Positions 9,184 to 18,671 of a stretch of 64,000 nt of DNA are shown here, in pieces. The stretch covers positions 62,001 through 126,000 of the forward strand of contig NZ_JANQAH010000007.1 of assembly GCF_024707125.1 (NCBI RefSeq). Direction: 5' to 3'. The position numbers were made by a program, and so were the translations under genes. Below the pieces are notes generated by a model, which was given only the letters and a program-made list of their open reading frames with translations, had not been told where the DNA came from and searched no databases. Each line of letters starts with the position of its first letter. Position 1 is the first letter of the stretch. Source of the stretch: Devosia sp. Its GTDB lineage: Bacteria > Pseudomonadota > Alphaproteobacteria > Rhizobiales > Devosiaceae.

Positions 9184-10349
9184 ATGATGTTCTCCCGCGC
9201 CGAAAAAACGCCCCTCGCCGAATGGTGGTGGTCGATTGACCGCGAATTGCTTTCGGGCCTGATCCTGCTCCTCATTTGCGGCATGGTCCTCAGCCTCGCC
9301 GCCAGCCCGCCGGTCGCCGAGCGCATCGGTCTCAACGAATGGCACTTCGTCATTCGCCACGCCATGTTCTGCGCGCTCGCCGTGCCTGTCATGCTGGCCA
9401 CCTCGCTCCTCAGCCATCGACAAGCCCGTTTCGCAGCCCTCGGCACCCTCATCGTCATGACGATCCTCCTATGGGCCACGCTCCGCTTCGGCACCGAAGT
9501 GAAGGGCGCCCGCCGCTGGATGTCCTTTGCCGGCCAATCCGTGCAGCCATCGGAATTCGTAAAACCCGCCTTTGCCGTCATCGGCGCCTGGCTCTTTTCC
9601 GAATACATGATCCACCGCAACGTGCCCGGCCGTCTCATCGCCACGGCGCTCATGCTCGTCATCGTCGCGGGCCTGCTGCTCCAGCCGGACATCGGCCAGA
9701 CCGCACTGATCCTCGCCACCTGGGCCGTGCTGCTGTTCCTCTCCGGCATTTCTTGGTGGATCATCATTGGCCTCGCCGGTGCTGCCGGTGGCCTGCTCGT
9801 CGGTGCCTATGCCTTCTTCCCGCACTTCGCGCGCCGTATCGATACCTTTCTCAACCCCGAAGGCGGCGGCAATACCTATCAGATCGACCGCGCCCTGCAG
9901 TCGCTCGCCGAGGGCGGCTGGTTCGGTCGCGGCCCCGGCGAGTCCATGGCCAAGAAGCTCATCCCCGACGCGCATGCCGACTATGTCTTCTCCGCCGCTG
10001 CCGGCGAATACGGCATTCTCTTCTGCATGGCGCTTGTCGGCCTCATCGCCTTCATCGTGCTCCGTGCCATGATGGGTGCGCAGCGCCAGCAAAGCCTTTT
10101 TGCCCGCCTTGCCGCCTCCACAATCGCCATCCAGTTTGCCATGCAGTCGGGCATCAACCTCGCGGTGAATCTCAACCTGATTCCCCCAAGGGCATGACGC
10201 TGCCATTCGTGTCCTATGGTGGCACGTCCATGCTTGCCGTCGCCTTCGGCATGGGGTTGATGCTGGCCATGACAAGAACAAAGCCCGAGGAGCGCATGAC
10301 TACCGGCATCCCATCCTACCGCAGCGCCGTGGTCGCTCCCGCCGAATGA
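9184..10349 (+). CDS. ftsW: Peptidoglycan glycosyltransferase FtsW (reading frame interrupted)
   Basis: SEDS-family polytopic membrane glycosyltransferase that polymerises septal glycan with FtsI. The frame starting at ATG 9184 encodes nearly the whole protein but runs out of frame at a run of five C (10183-10187) and stops at 10197. The -1 frame continues the conserved SEDS ending (KGMTLPFVSYGGTSMLA) to 10349. One extra C would restore NLNLIPPKGMTLPF and a 388-aa protein. FtsW is essential, so sequence error is likelier than a true mutation. The stop overlaps murG (ATGA). Confidence 0.9.
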
Positions 10350-11461
10350 AGACTTTTGTACTCATGGCCGGCGGTACCGGCGGCCATCTCTTTCCCGCCA
10401 TGGCGCTTGCGCAGGAACTGATCCGGCGCGGCCATGCTGTCGAGCTGATGACCGACCATCGCGTCGAAGGCTACGGCCAGGATTTCCCGGCCCGTCGCAT
10501 CCACATGGTCCCCTCGGCCACGCCGAGCCTCACCAATCCCTTCAAGTTCGCCGGTGCCAGTTTTACGATTGCCAAGGGCGTCGCCAAATCCTTCGGCATC
10601 CTGCGTGCGCTGCGGCCGGACGCAGTCATCGGCTTCGGCGGCTATCCGACCTTCCCGCCCTTTATTGCGGCCAGCCTCCTCAGCGTGCCGGGCATTCTCC
10701 ACGAGCAGAACGCCGTCATGGGCCGCGCCAACCGCGCCCTCAGCCGTTTTGCCGACGTGCTCGCCCTGAGCTTTGCCAAAACCCGCTTTGCCGATGATCA
10801 GGGCCTTGAAAAAGTGCTCACCGGCAATCCCGTCCGCGACCGCGTTCGTGCCATCGCCGCCAGCCCCTTTCCCGAGCTTTCCGCAACCAGCCCGATCAAC
10901 CTTGTCGTCTTCGGCGGCAGCCAGGGCGCACGCGCCATTTCGGACATCGTGCCCGAAGCGATCTCGCTCCTGCCCGATACCCTGCGCTCGCGCCTTCGCA
11001 TCGTGCAGCAGGTGCGTCAGGAAGATCTCGACCGCGTCACCAAAACCTATCGCCAGTCGCGCACCAGCGTCGAACTTGCACCCTTCTTCACCGATCTGCC
11101 CGAGCGCATTGCGCAAAGCCATCTGGTCATCGGCCGCTCCGGCGCGTCGACTATTGCCGAGCTGACCGTCATCGGTCGCCCCTCGATCCTCATTCCGCTG
11201 CCCGGCGCGCTCGATGCCGACCAGAAGAACAATGCTCTTGTGGTTGAAGCGGGCGGCGGCGGCTGGGTGATGGAACAGGCCGCGCTTTCGCCGCAATCGC
11301 TTGCCACTCGCCTCGAAGCACTGTTTACCGACCCCACAAGCCTCGCCAAGGCAGCCAAGGCCGCGCAAGCCCTTGGTCAGCCCCGCGCCGTTGAAAAGCT
11401 CGCCGACCTCGCTGAAAGCCTGGCCGGCCAGGGCACAAACACACTGGAATCCGCCTCATGA
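10346..11461 (+). CDS. murG: UDP-GlcNAc:undecaprenyl-PP-MurNAc-pentapeptide GlcNAc transferase MurG
   Basis: Peripheral inner-membrane GT28 glycosyltransferase of 371 aa converting lipid I to lipid II. The N-terminal glycine-rich loop [16 protein letters not shown] (residues 7-22), the second loop [10 protein letters not shown] (about 96) and the C-terminal GGSQGARA and [12 protein letters not shown] motifs are all present. Translationally coupled by 4-nt overlaps to ftsW upstream and murC downstream. Confidence 0.97.
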   Translation: MKTFVLMAGGTGGHLFPAMALAQELIRRGHAVELMTDHRVEGYGQDFPARRIHMVPSATPSLTNPFKFAGASFTIAKGVAKSFGILRALRPDAVIGFGGYPTFPPFIAASLLSVPGILHEQNAVMGRANRALSRFADVLALSFAKTRFADDQGLEKVLTGNPVRDRVRAIAASPFPELSATSPINLVVFGGSQGARAISDIVPEAISLLPDTLRSRLRIVQQVRQEDLDRVTKTYRQSRTSVELAPFFTDLPERIAQSHLVIGRSGASTIAELTVIGRPSILIPLPGALDADQKNNALVVEAGGGGWVMEQAALSPQSLATRLEALFTDPTSLAKAAKAAQALGQPRAVEKLADLAESLAGQGTNTLESAS

Positions 11462-12876
11462 AAATGCCCCGCAATATCGGCCCGGTCCACTTCATCGGCA
11501 TCGGCGGCATCGGCATGAGCGGCATTGCCGAAATCCTGCACAACCAGGGCTATACGGTCCAGGGCTCCGACGCCTCGCTCAATCCCAATGTCCAGCGCCT
11601 GCGCGATATGGGCATCAAGGTCGAAATCGGCCAGAGCGGCGATAACCTCGGCAAAGCCGAAGTCGTCGTCGTCTCCTCGGCGATCAAGAAAGACAATCCC
11701 GAACTGGTCGCTGCCCGCGCCCGCGCGCTGCCAATCGTGCGCCGTGCCGAAATGCTCGCCGAGATCATGCGCTTCAAGACCGCCATCGCGATCGGCGGCA
11801 CCCACGGCAAGACCACGACGACGACCCTTGTCGCCACGCTCCTCGACGCCGGCAATCTCGACCCCACCGTCATCAATGGCGGCATCATCAATGCCTACGG
11901 CACCAATGCGCGCCTCGGGGCAGGGGAATGGATGGTCGTGGAAGCCGACGAGTCCGACGGCACCTTCATCAAGCTGCCCGCCGACGTCGCTGTGGTGACC
12001 AATATCGACCCCGAACACCTCGACCACTACGGCGACTTCGAAGGCGTGAAAAAGGCCTTCCACCAGTTCGTCGAAAACGTGCCCTTCTACGGCTTCGCCG
12101 TCATGTGCCTCGATCACCCCGAGGTGCAGTCGCTCGTCGGCGAAATCCGTGATCGCCGCGTCATCACCTATGGCCGCAACCCGCAGGCCGACGTGCGCCT
12201 CCTCGATATCGAGAACCGCGACGGCGTGCAGCATTTCTCCGTCGAAATCCGCGACCGCATCCGCCAGACGCAGCTCCGCATCGACGGCCTCGAACTGCCC
12301 ATGCCCGGCATCCACAACGCTCTCAACGCCACTGCCGCCATCGCCGTGGCCGATCAGCTCCACGTTCCCGCCGAAGCCATCCGCAAGGGTCTGAAGGGTT
12401 TCACGGGCGTCAAGCGCCGTTTCACCAAGACCGGCGAAGTCGGCGGCGTCACCGTCATCGACGACTACGGCCACCACCCGGTCGAAATCGCCGCCGTGCT
12501 CAAGGCCGCGCGCCAATCCGCCCGCCGCGATGTCGTCGCCGTGGTCCAGCCGCACCGTTTCTCCCGCGTGCACGATCTCTTCGATGATTTCGCCGCCTGC
12601 TTCAACGATGCCGACACCGTCATCGTCGCCCCGATCTACGCCGCCGGCGAACAGCCGCTGCCGGGCGTCACCCACGAAGAACTGGTCAACCGCATCCGCG
12701 CCCGAGGCCATCGCGACGCCCGCGTGCTGAACAAGCCCGAAGACCTTGCCGCCCTGATCGCCTCGCGCGTCGCAGATGGCGACTACGTCGTCTGCCTCGG
12801 CGCCGGCAACATCACCCAATGGGCCGCCGCCTTGCCAGGTGAACTTGGCGCACTCATCGGCGAGGAAACGAAATGA
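11458..12876 (+). CDS. murC: UDP-N-acetylmuramate:L-alanine ligase MurC
   Basis: Cytosolic Mur ligase of 472 aa adding the first amino acid to UDP-MurNAc. It starts with the Rossmann motif [16 protein letters not shown]; the P-loop is [17 protein letters not shown] (about residues 113-129), and [10 protein letters not shown] lies in the C-terminal domain. It overlaps murG and ddl by 4 nt each. murB, normally between murC and ddl in this order, is absent, so UDP-MurNAc must be supplied by a MurB encoded elsewhere. Confidence 0.97.
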   Translation: MKMPRNIGPVHFIGIGGIGMSGIAEILHNQGYTVQGSDASLNPNVQRLRDMGIKVEIGQSGDNLGKAEVVVVSSAIKKDNPELVAARARALPIVRRAEMLAEIMRFKTAIAIGGTHGKTTTTTLVATLLDAGNLDPTVINGGIINAYGTNARLGAGEWMVVEADESDGTFIKLPADVAVVTNIDPEHLDHYGDFEGVKKAFHQFVENVPFYGFAVMCLDHPEVQSLVGEIRDRRVITYGRNPQADVRLLDIENRDGVQHFSVEIRDRIRQTQLRIDGLELPMPGIHNALNATAAIAVADQLHVPAEAIRKGLKGFTGVKRRFTKTGEVGGVTVIDDYGHHPVEIAAVLKAARQSARRDVVAVVQPHRFSRVHDLFDDFAACFNDADTVIVAPIYAAGEQPLPGVTHEELVNRIRARGHRDARVLNKPEDLAALIASRVADGDYVVCLGAGNITQWAAALPGELGALIGEETK

Positions 12877-13793
12877 CCAAGCACGTCGCCGTCCTCATGG
12901 GTGGATGGAACAATGAGCGCCCCGTTTCCCTCCGCACCGGCGCCGGCTGCGCCGCCGCCCTGCGCAAGGCCGGCTACCAGGTAACCGAAGTCGATGTCGG
13001 CCGCGATGTCGTCCAGGTCCTTGCGGCCCTGAAACCCGATGTCGCCTTCAACGCTCTCCATGGCCCCTTCGGCGAAGGCGGCTATATCCAGGGCGTGCTC
13101 GAACTTCTCGAAATCCCCTATACCCATTCGGGCGTGCTGGCCTCGGCCCTCGCCATGAACAAGCATCAGGCGAAAATCCTCTTCAAGGCAGCCGGCATCC
13201 CGGTCACCGATCACGTCATCGTATCACGCGCCGAAGCCGCCCGCGCCCATGCCATGGCGCCGCCCTACGTGATCAAGCCCATCGCCGACGGCTCCAGCTT
13301 CGGCGTCTTCATCGTCAAGGCCGAAACCAGCCACCCGCCGCAGGAACTGCTGCGCGAAGACTGGACCTCGGGCGAAGAGATGATGGTGGAACGCTTCATT
13401 CCCGGCCGCGAACTCACCTGCGCCGTCATGGGTGACGTGGCCCTTGGCGTGACCGAAATCGTCACCGACCGCACCTTCTTCAACTACGAAGCCAAGTACA
13501 GCGAAGGTGGCGCCGTCCACGTTCTGCCTGCTCAGTTGAAACCGAAAATTTACGACAAAGTGCAACAATTCAGTCTAGCCGCTCATGCGGCACTCGGCTG
13601 TCGCGGACTGACGCGGTGCGATTTCCGCTACAATGATGCGGCAGGCGAGGATGGTGAACTGGTACTCCTCGAAATCAACACCCAGCCGGGTATGACCGAG
13701 GTGTCTCTGGCGCCCGAACAGGCTGCTCATGCGGGCCACTCCTATTCGGAGCTATGTGCCTGGCTGGTGGAGGATGCGAGTTGCAACAGGTAA
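12873..13793 (+). CDS. ddl: D-alanine:D-alanine ligase
   Basis: ATP-grasp enzyme of 306 aa producing the D-Ala-D-Ala dipeptide used by MurF. Visible motifs: [14 protein letters not shown] at the N-terminus, [15 protein letters not shown] (about residues 64-78), the ATP-lid region [10 protein letters not shown], and the metal/substrate end [10 protein letters not shown]. Length is typical for DdlB. Starts in the murC stop codon (ATGA). The last codons overlap the likely ftsQ start. Confidence 0.95.
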   Translation: MTKHVAVLMGGWNNERPVSLRTGAGCAAALRKAGYQVTEVDVGRDVVQVLAALKPDVAFNALHGPFGEGGYIQGVLELLEIPYTHSGVLASALAMNKHQAKILFKAAGIPVTDHVIVSRAEAARAHAMAPPYVIKPIADGSSFGVFIVKAETSHPPQELLREDWTSGEEMMVERFIPGRELTCAVMGDVALGVTEIVTDRTFFNYEAKYSEGGAVHVLPAQLKPKIYDKVQQFSLAAHAALGCRGLTRCDFRYNDAAGEDGELVLLEINTQPGMTEVSLAPEQAAHAGHSYSELCAWLVEDASCNR

Positions 13794-14662
13794 AGAGCGA
13801 GGCATTTTTCGCCGGGGCCCGTCCCGTCGATCCCCGCACACTACCTGTCCCCGCACGCCGCTCCCCCCTGCAGCGCGTCAATAACCGTTTCAATCGCGCC
13901 TTCGTCCTTCATGGCGCCGCCATTCGTCGCTCCTTCCTGGTTGCCGGCCTGCTGGCTGGCGCGACGGCGGTCTATGCTGCCCATGAGCCCATCGGCACCG
14001 GCATCGGCGCGCTCTCGACCCTGGCCCAGGGCGGTTTTACCGAAGCTGGCCTCTCGGTTGGCGAGATTTCCATTTCCGGCCAGACCCTGACCTCCGAACA
14101 GGCGATTTTCGACGCCCTCGGCATTCAGCCCGATACGTCAACGCTGGCCTTTGACGTCGAGGCGGCGCGCGAGCGCATCTCCGAGCTTCCGGCCATCGAC
14201 ACCGTAACCGTCCGCAAGACCTATCCGGCTGATGTCTCGGTAGCCGTAACCGAACACGTGCCCGTCGCGCGCTGGCGGGTCGACGGCATCACCTTCGTGA
14301 TCGATTCCACCGGTGCACAGATCGGCGAAGATAGCGGCGCCTATGGCGATCTGCCGCTCGTCATCGGCGATGGCGCTGCCGACGATGCCCTTGTCATGAT
14401 CCGCGCCCTCGGCCACGTCCCGCAATTGCAGGACGGTCTCGTCGCCCTGTCCCGCATCGCCGACCGGCGCTGGGACATGATCTACGAGACCGGCCTCCGC
14501 ATCCAGCTTCCCGAGCAGGGCGTCGCCCAGGCGCTCGTAAAACTCGCCGCTTACCAATCCGAATATCAACTGCTCCAGCGCGACCTCGACGTCATCGACC
14601 TGCGTGTCGATAGCGTCGTTGCCGTTCGGCCGACCAAACGCGAAGACCCCAAAAAATCATGA
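13781..14662 (+). CDS. ftsQ: Cell division protein FtsQ
   Basis: Bitopic divisome protein, 293 aa from this start. A cytoplasmic, basic, proline-rich N-terminus precedes one membrane helix (SFLVAGLLAGATAVYAA), then a POTRA domain (ISISGQTLTSEQAIFDALGI) and the FtsQ beta domain ending in RDLDVIDLRVDSVVAVR. I chose TTG at 13781 because GGTGGAGG lies 7 nt upstream; an ATG at 13754 is possible but lacks a good ribosome site. The start overlaps ddl and the stop overlaps ftsA by ATGA. Confidence 0.92.
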   Translation: MQQVKSEAFFAGARPVDPRTLPVPARRSPLQRVNNRFNRAFVLHGAAIRRSFLVAGLLAGATAVYAAHEPIGTGIGALSTLAQGGFTEAGLSVGEISISGQTLTSEQAIFDALGIQPDTSTLAFDVEAARERISELPAIDTVTVRKTYPADVSVAVTEHVPVARWRVDGITFVIDSTGAQIGEDSGAYGDLPLVIGDGAADDALVMIRALGHVPQLQDGLVALSRIADRRWDMIYETGLRIQLPEQGVAQALVKLAAYQSEYQLLQRDLDVIDLRVDSVVAVRPTKREDPKKS

Positions 14663-15972
14663 TGACCGATGCGATGACATCTCGGTTGCGGCCCGTTCAG
14701 CTCGGCAAGGCTACCCTTGTCGCGGTGCTCGATATTGGCTCGACCAAGATTTGCTGTGTCATCGCCCGCCTCGTGCCCCGTGCCGAAGGCAAATCCCTGC
14801 GCGGCCGCTCGCACCAGGCTGAAGTGATCGGCTTTGGTTACGGGCCGTCCTCGGGCGTCAAAAGCGGTGTCGTCACCGACATCGAAAAGGCCGAACAGGC
14901 CATCCGCAATGTCGTCGGCATGGCCGAGCGCGCTGCCGGTCTCACACTTGAATCGGTCCTGGTCAACGTCACCGCCGGCCGCCTCGGCTCGGAGACCTTC
15001 TCCGCCGCCGTCTCGCTCGATGGCCAGGAAGTCGAGAAGACCGACATCGTCCGTGTGCTGAAAGCCGTCAATTCGCGCTCCGTCCGCCCCGAGCGCTCCA
15101 TTATCCACGCGCTACCGATCGGTTACGCCTTGGATGGCCAGAAGGGCATCCGCGATCCCAAGGGCATGGTCGGCGAAAAGCTCGGCGTCGATGTCGCCGT
15201 GATCTCCGCCGAAACCCTCGCCATGCGCAATCTCGAGCTGGTGCTGCACCGCTGCCACCTGCAGATCGAAGCGCTTGTCGCCACGCCCTATGCCTCGGGC
15301 CTCGCCAGCCTCGTTGACGACGAAGCCCAGCTTGGCGTTGCCTGTCTCGATTTCGGCGGTGCCACCACCACCGTTTCCGTCTTCAACGACGGCCATCTCG
15401 TCTATGCCGATGCAATCGCCATTGGCGGCCATCATCTGACCCTCGACATCGCCCGCCAGCTTTCGGTGAGCGTGTCCGATGCCGAGCGCCTGAAGACCCT
15501 TTATGGCTCCGTGCTGCCCGGCCAGGCCGACGAGCGCGACATGATCGCCATTCAGCCGGTCGGCGCCGCGCTCGACGAAGCGCCGGGGCAGGTGGCTCGT
15601 TCGGTCCTCACCCGCATCATGCGCCCGCGCATCGAGGAAATTCTCACCGCCATCCGCGATCGCATGCAGGCCACCGGCATGATGGATATCTGCGGCCGCC
15701 GCTTCGTCCTCACTGGCGGGGGCAGCGAGCTCACGGGCCTGCCGGAAGTCGCCCGCCGCACTCTGGCGCGAAACGTCCGCAACGGCCGCCCCATGGGCAT
15801 TGCCGGCCTGCCTGAAATCGCCAAGAGCGCCGCCTTCTCGACTGTCGCCGGCATGCTGGTCTATCCCCAGGTCTGCGCGCAGGAATATGTGGAGCCGCGC
15901 AACTCCCGTCGCCTCATCGGCACCGACGGTTACCTCGCCCGCGTCGGCAACTGGCTGCGTCACAGCTTTTAA
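14659..15972 (+). CDS. ftsA: Cell division protein FtsA
   Basis: Actin-like ATPase of 437 aa that tethers FtsZ to the membrane. The phosphate-1 motif VAVLDIGSTKICCVIA (about residues 21-36), phosphate-2 LDFGGATTTVSVF and adenosine motif FVLTGGGSELTGLPE are present; the C-terminus (VGNWLRHSF) is the expected amphipathic membrane-targeting helix. Start in the ftsQ stop codon. In nearly all relatives ftsZ follows directly; here four unrelated genes lie between them, so ftsZ must be expressed from its own promoter. Confidence 0.96.
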   Translation: MMTDAMTSRLRPVQLGKATLVAVLDIGSTKICCVIARLVPRAEGKSLRGRSHQAEVIGFGYGPSSGVKSGVVTDIEKAEQAIRNVVGMAERAAGLTLESVLVNVTAGRLGSETFSAAVSLDGQEVEKTDIVRVLKAVNSRSVRPERSIIHALPIGYALDGQKGIRDPKGMVGEKLGVDVAVISAETLAMRNLELVLHRCHLQIEALVATPYASGLASLVDDEAQLGVACLDFGGATTTVSVFNDGHLVYADAIAIGGHHLTLDIARQLSVSVSDAERLKTLYGSVLPGQADERDMIAIQPVGAALDEAPGQVARSVLTRIMRPRIEEILTAIRDRMQATGMMDICGRRFVLTGGGSELTGLPEVARRTLARNVRNGRPMGIAGLPEIAKSAAFSTVAGMLVYPQVCAQEYVEPRNSRRLIGTDGYLARVGNWLRHSF

Positions 15973-16001
15973 TCGGCCTCGGCGGCACCTAGATTGCTGC
16001 C

Positions 16002-16385
16002 ATGAGCAAACACATCTTCAAGGATCGGGCCGCCCACGTGCCCGATTTCTGCCGCCCGACCGTGGACGTCATCGCCCAGTTCAGCGGCAAGTGGTCCATA
16101 TTTGTCATGGGAAACCTGAATGGAGGTCCCCGCCGGTTTTCCGAGCTGGAAGAGTCGATCCCGGGCATATCCCAGCGCATGCTCACCCTGACCTTGCGTA
16201 CACTTGAGCGCGATGGCCTCGTTTCCAGGGAAGTCACGCCGTCGATTCCGCCGCGGGTGGATTACGAACTCACCGCGCGCGGCCGCAGCGCATTGGCGCC
16301 GCTTACGGCGCTCCATCTCTGGGCGGAGGAACACAGTGACGGGATCGAGGCGTCACGTCGCGCCTTCGACGATCGGAACGTGTAA
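16002..16385 (+). CDS. HxlR-family winged-helix transcriptional regulator
   Basis: A 127-aa DNA-binding protein with the full HxlR core: GKWSIFVMGNLNGGPRRFSELE, GISQRMLTLTLRTLERDGLV (recognition helix and wing) and VDYELTARGRSALAPL. Such regulators often respond to electrophiles or redox state and control an adjacent flavin reductase, which fits the next gene. One cysteine lies near residue 18 (DFCRPT), the position used for sensing in several HxlR proteins. The gene is monocistronic in appearance and begins 29 bp after ftsA. Confidence 0.92.
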   Translation: MSKHIFKDRAAHVPDFCRPTVDVIAQFSGKWSIFVMGNLNGGPRRFSELEESIPGISQRMLTLTLRTLERDGLVSREVTPSIPPRVDYELTARGRSALAPLTALHLWAEEHSDGIEASRRAFDDRNV

Positions 16386-16394
16386 CTGGCGTAC

Positions 16395-16419
16395 ATTTTT
16401 GTTCGTTCCGAACAAAAAT
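16395..16419. promoter_or_regulatory. Candidate HxlR operator (perfect palindrome)
   Basis: Two perfectly complementary 11-nt arms (ATTTTTGTTCG / CGAACAAAAAT) with a 3-nt spacer, located 9 nt after the hxlR-type gene and about 73 nt before the flavin reductase start. It is unusually AT-rich for this genome and has no T-tract to make it a terminator. Binding by the adjacent regulator is an inference from position and symmetry. Confidence 0.6.
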
Positions 16420-16491
16420 CTCCCGATCTTGAGAGGTCCATGGGGCAGGGACCATTTCCGGTCTGGTTATTTCACCAGTCAGGAATTCACT

Positions 16492-17070
16492 ATGACCACC
16501 AAGCCCCGCATCGGCATTGTCATCAGCACGACGCGTGCTGCCCGCTTTGCCGACAAGCCGACCCATTGGCTCAAAGCCATTGCCGAGGCGCGCGACGACA
16601 TCGAGGTCGAAATTGTCGACCTGCGCGATTATCCCATGCCGTTTTTCGAAGAAGCGATGTCTCCGGGCTATGCTCCGGTCAATCACCCCGTGGCGCAGGC
16701 TTGGGCCAAGACCATGGCCGGGCTCGACGGCTACATCTTCATCACGGCCGAATACAATCACTCGATCTCCGGCGTCCTGAAGAACGCCCTCGACCACGCC
16801 TATCCTGAATATTCCAAGAAGCCCGCGGCCTTCCTCGGCTATGGCGGCGTCGGCGGCGCCCGCGCCGTTCAGCAGCTCCGCCTGATCCTCGCCGAGTTAC
16901 AGGTCGCCACTCTCAAATTCGCCGTCCACATCAACGCCAACGAAATGCTGCCGCTGATGAAGGACGAAAAGGATTTTGGCGATTTCCCCTACCTCGCCGA
17001 TGCCGCCAAGCTCATGCTCGATGACCTCGCCTGGTGGGCTGGCGCATTGAAGACCGCTCGGGCGGCCTGA
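16492..17070 (+). CDS. NADPH-dependent FMN reductase (flavodoxin-like fold)
   Basis: A 192-aa soluble quinone/FMN reductase-type flavoprotein. The N-terminal phosphate-binding loop is IGIVISTTRAARFADKP, and the conserved FITAEYNHSISGVLKNALDH segment (about residues 82-101) is the family's FMN-contact motif, followed by GYGGVGGARAV. Start ATG at 16492 with AGGAA 6 nt upstream; longer upstream extensions are out of character. Probably under control of the divergently spaced palindrome and the preceding HxlR regulator; role likely quinone or electrophile detoxification. Confidence 0.9.
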   Translation: MTTKPRIGIVISTTRAARFADKPTHWLKAIAEARDDIEVEIVDLRDYPMPFFEEAMSPGYAPVNHPVAQAWAKTMAGLDGYIFITAEYNHSISGVLKNALDHAYPEYSKKPAAFLGYGGVGGARAVQQLRLILAELQVATLKFAVHINANEMLPLMKDEKDFGDFPYLADAAKLMLDDLAWWAGALKTARAA

Positions 17071-17085
17071 TCTTCTCTACACCTC

Positions 17086-17164
17086 CCACGGTGTCATTCC
17101 CGCGAAAGCGGGAATCCCTGTTTCCAAAACGGAGATCCCCGCTTTCGCGGGGATGACACGGTGG
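17086..17164. repeat. Palindromic repeat, CGGTGTCAT(T/C)CCCGC family, copy 2
   Basis: A 79-bp unit whose ends (CCACGGTGTCAT / ATGACACGGTGG) are near-perfect inverted complements, with internal hairpins CCCGCGAAAGCGGG and CCCCGCTTTCGCGGGG. It lies between the convergent flavin reductase and nucleotidyltransferase genes, where it could also act as a bidirectional stem-loop. Confidence 0.85.
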
Positions 17165-17186
17165 AAATAGAGGGCCTGTCGTGGCC

Positions 17187-17984
17187 TCACCAGTCCGCCT
17201 TTACTCCGAGCTTCTCCTCCAACACCCTGCGTGTCGCCGCCTCGAACGCCTCCGGCCATTCGACGCCCAGCCGCTCGGCCATTGCCCTTGCTCGCGGCAT
17301 AAACACCCGTGCCACCGCCAGATGGGCGTCCATCACCGCATCTGCCGTGGCGTTCGGAAAGGGCAGGTCGCTCATGATTTTGATCTGCTCGGCCGGCAAG
17401 AGCTTGGACATGTGCAGGATGCCGCCGGTATCGGGGTCGCTGACATCCTGCATGAAAAGGTCGACGAGCAGCCCACGAAGCAGCCCGTTGCCCATCACGG
17501 CCGTCAGATACTCACCACGCCCCATCGCTACCGGCGTCAGCCCAAGGATACGGATGAATTCGTTGATCTGGCAACGCAGGGCATGCGGATTGGGCGTTTT
17601 GAGGGGCAGGGTGGCCGGCAGGCCATCATAAATGCCGTCCCGGTCGATCAGCGGCGCGACGGTGTTCTTTGCCCGCTGTCCGATATGGCCCGGCTCGACC
17701 ATATAGAGATCGCAGCGCAGCCAGTCCTCAGTCACCGCATTGATCAGAAATCCGCCGCGCTCCAGCTCGTTCCAGTAGACCACAGGCGCAAGTGCGCTCA
17801 GAGCCTTGTGCCAGCGATCCGCAACACCGCGCTGGTCGTCCTTGCCGACAACAGCCAACAGGTCGACGTCGCTCCATTCGTCGTCCGACCCACGCCCAAA
17901 ACTGCCGGAAAGAAAGAGGCCGCGTACAGCCTCGTCATCTGCAAGCGCGGTTTTTGCCGCGGCGATAATGTCTTGCTGGTTCAT
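17187..17984 (-). CDS. Nucleotidyltransferase-domain protein
   Basis: A 265-aa protein with the pol-beta-type nucleotidyltransferase signature GSFGRGSDDEWSDVDLLAVV (about residues 27-46): the GS pair and the D-x-D metal ligands are present. The rest is helical, as in aminoglycoside nucleotidyltransferase-like proteins, but no specific substrate can be read from the sequence. GGGAGGAC lies upstream of ATG 17984. It is part of the four-gene insert between ftsA and ftsZ and is transcribed towards ftsA. Confidence 0.8.
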   Translation of the reverse strand: MNQQDIIAAAKTALADDEAVRGLFLSGSFGRGSDDEWSDVDLLAVVGKDDQRGVADRWHKALSALAPVVYWNELERGGFLINAVTEDWLRCDLYMVEPGHIGQRAKNTVAPLIDRDGIYDGLPATLPLKTPNPHALRCQINEFIRILGLTPVAMGRGEYLTAVMGNGLLRGLLVDLFMQDVSDPDTGGILHMSKLLPAEQIKIMSDLPFPNATADAVMDAHLAVARVFMPRARAMAERLGVEWPEAFEAATRRVLEEKLGVKADW

Positions 17985-18038
17985 GCTGTCCTCCCAAGGG
18001 GAGCCTAGCCACGAGCCAGCCCATTGGCCAGTTCCGCC

Positions 18039-18501
18039 TCAACTACCGGCATAGGCCTTCTGGAGGTCCGCCAGGATCAGCTTCTTCATGCCCATCATCG
18101 CCTGCATGGCGCGTGCCGCGCCGGCCTTGTCGGGGCCGAATACGGTGTCGCGGAACTGCTTTGGCACCACCTGCCAGGAGAAGCCGAACTTGTCCTTGCA
18201 CCAGCCGCACATGCTTTCTTCGCCGCCATTGTCGACGAAGGTGTTCCAGTAATGGTCCACCTCCTCCTGACCGTCACACTCGATCATTATGCTGACCGCC
18301 TCGGTGAAGGGGAATCGCGGGCCGCCGTTGAGCAGGAAGATCTGCTGGCCCGCCAGCTCGATCACTGCCGTGAAGGCTGCAGAATCAGGGGAATTGCGTA
18401 CGAGCTCGATCACCTTCGAGATCCTTGAAAGTGGTCGTGTAGAACTTGATCGCCTCGTCGATACGGTCATCGAACCACAGGCAGGGCGTCAGCTTGGTCA
18501 T
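18039..18501 (-). CDS. PhnB-like glyoxalase-superfamily protein (reading frame interrupted)
   Basis: Two frames together encode a roughly 153-aa PhnB/3-demethylubiquinone methyltransferase-like (vicinal oxygen chelate fold) protein. From ATG 18501, with AGGAGA 5 nt upstream, the frame reads MTKLTPCLWFDDRIDEAIKFY. After about 18428 the sequence continues in another frame (KVIELVRNSPDS ... FNGGPRFPFTEAVS-like, then DHYWNTFVDNGGEESMCGWCKDKFGFSWQVVP). Total length 463 nt is one base over a multiple of three; one extra base near 18413-18428 explains it. Function of these proteins is poorly known. They are often controlled by ArsR-type repressors. Confidence 0.75.
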
Positions 18502-18522
18502 CACATTCTCCTCTCTTAATAA

Positions 18523-18554
18523 ATAACCAAAAGGCTATATGCATATTTGGTTAT
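18523..18554. promoter_or_regulatory. Candidate ArsR-type operator upstream of the PhnB-like gene
   Basis: Inverted 9-mers ATAACCAAA (18523-18531) and TTTGGTTAT (18546-18554) flank an AT-rich centre, in a region 20-50 bp upstream of the PhnB-like start. ATAACC-N4-GG(C)TAT at 18523-18538 also forms a shorter dyad. Such ATAACC-type dyads resemble ArsR/SmtB-family operators; no arsR gene is in the window, so the regulator is unknown. Confidence 0.5.
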
Positions 18555-18671
18555 GAAATAAAACCCCGGCTGTCAAGCGGGTTTGCGGGTGCTCTCGCGG
18601 TTAATAGGGCATGAACGGGTAACCATGTTGTCTCGCAATTTGCGTAGAAGTTAACGCGGTTGGGACAATTG

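Noticed and set aside
10170-10200. Programmed -1 frameshift in ftsW
   Set aside because: The local codons (ATT CCC CCA AGG) do not form an X-XXY-YYZ slippery heptamer, no stimulatory structure is evident, and two other genes show the same run-length defect.
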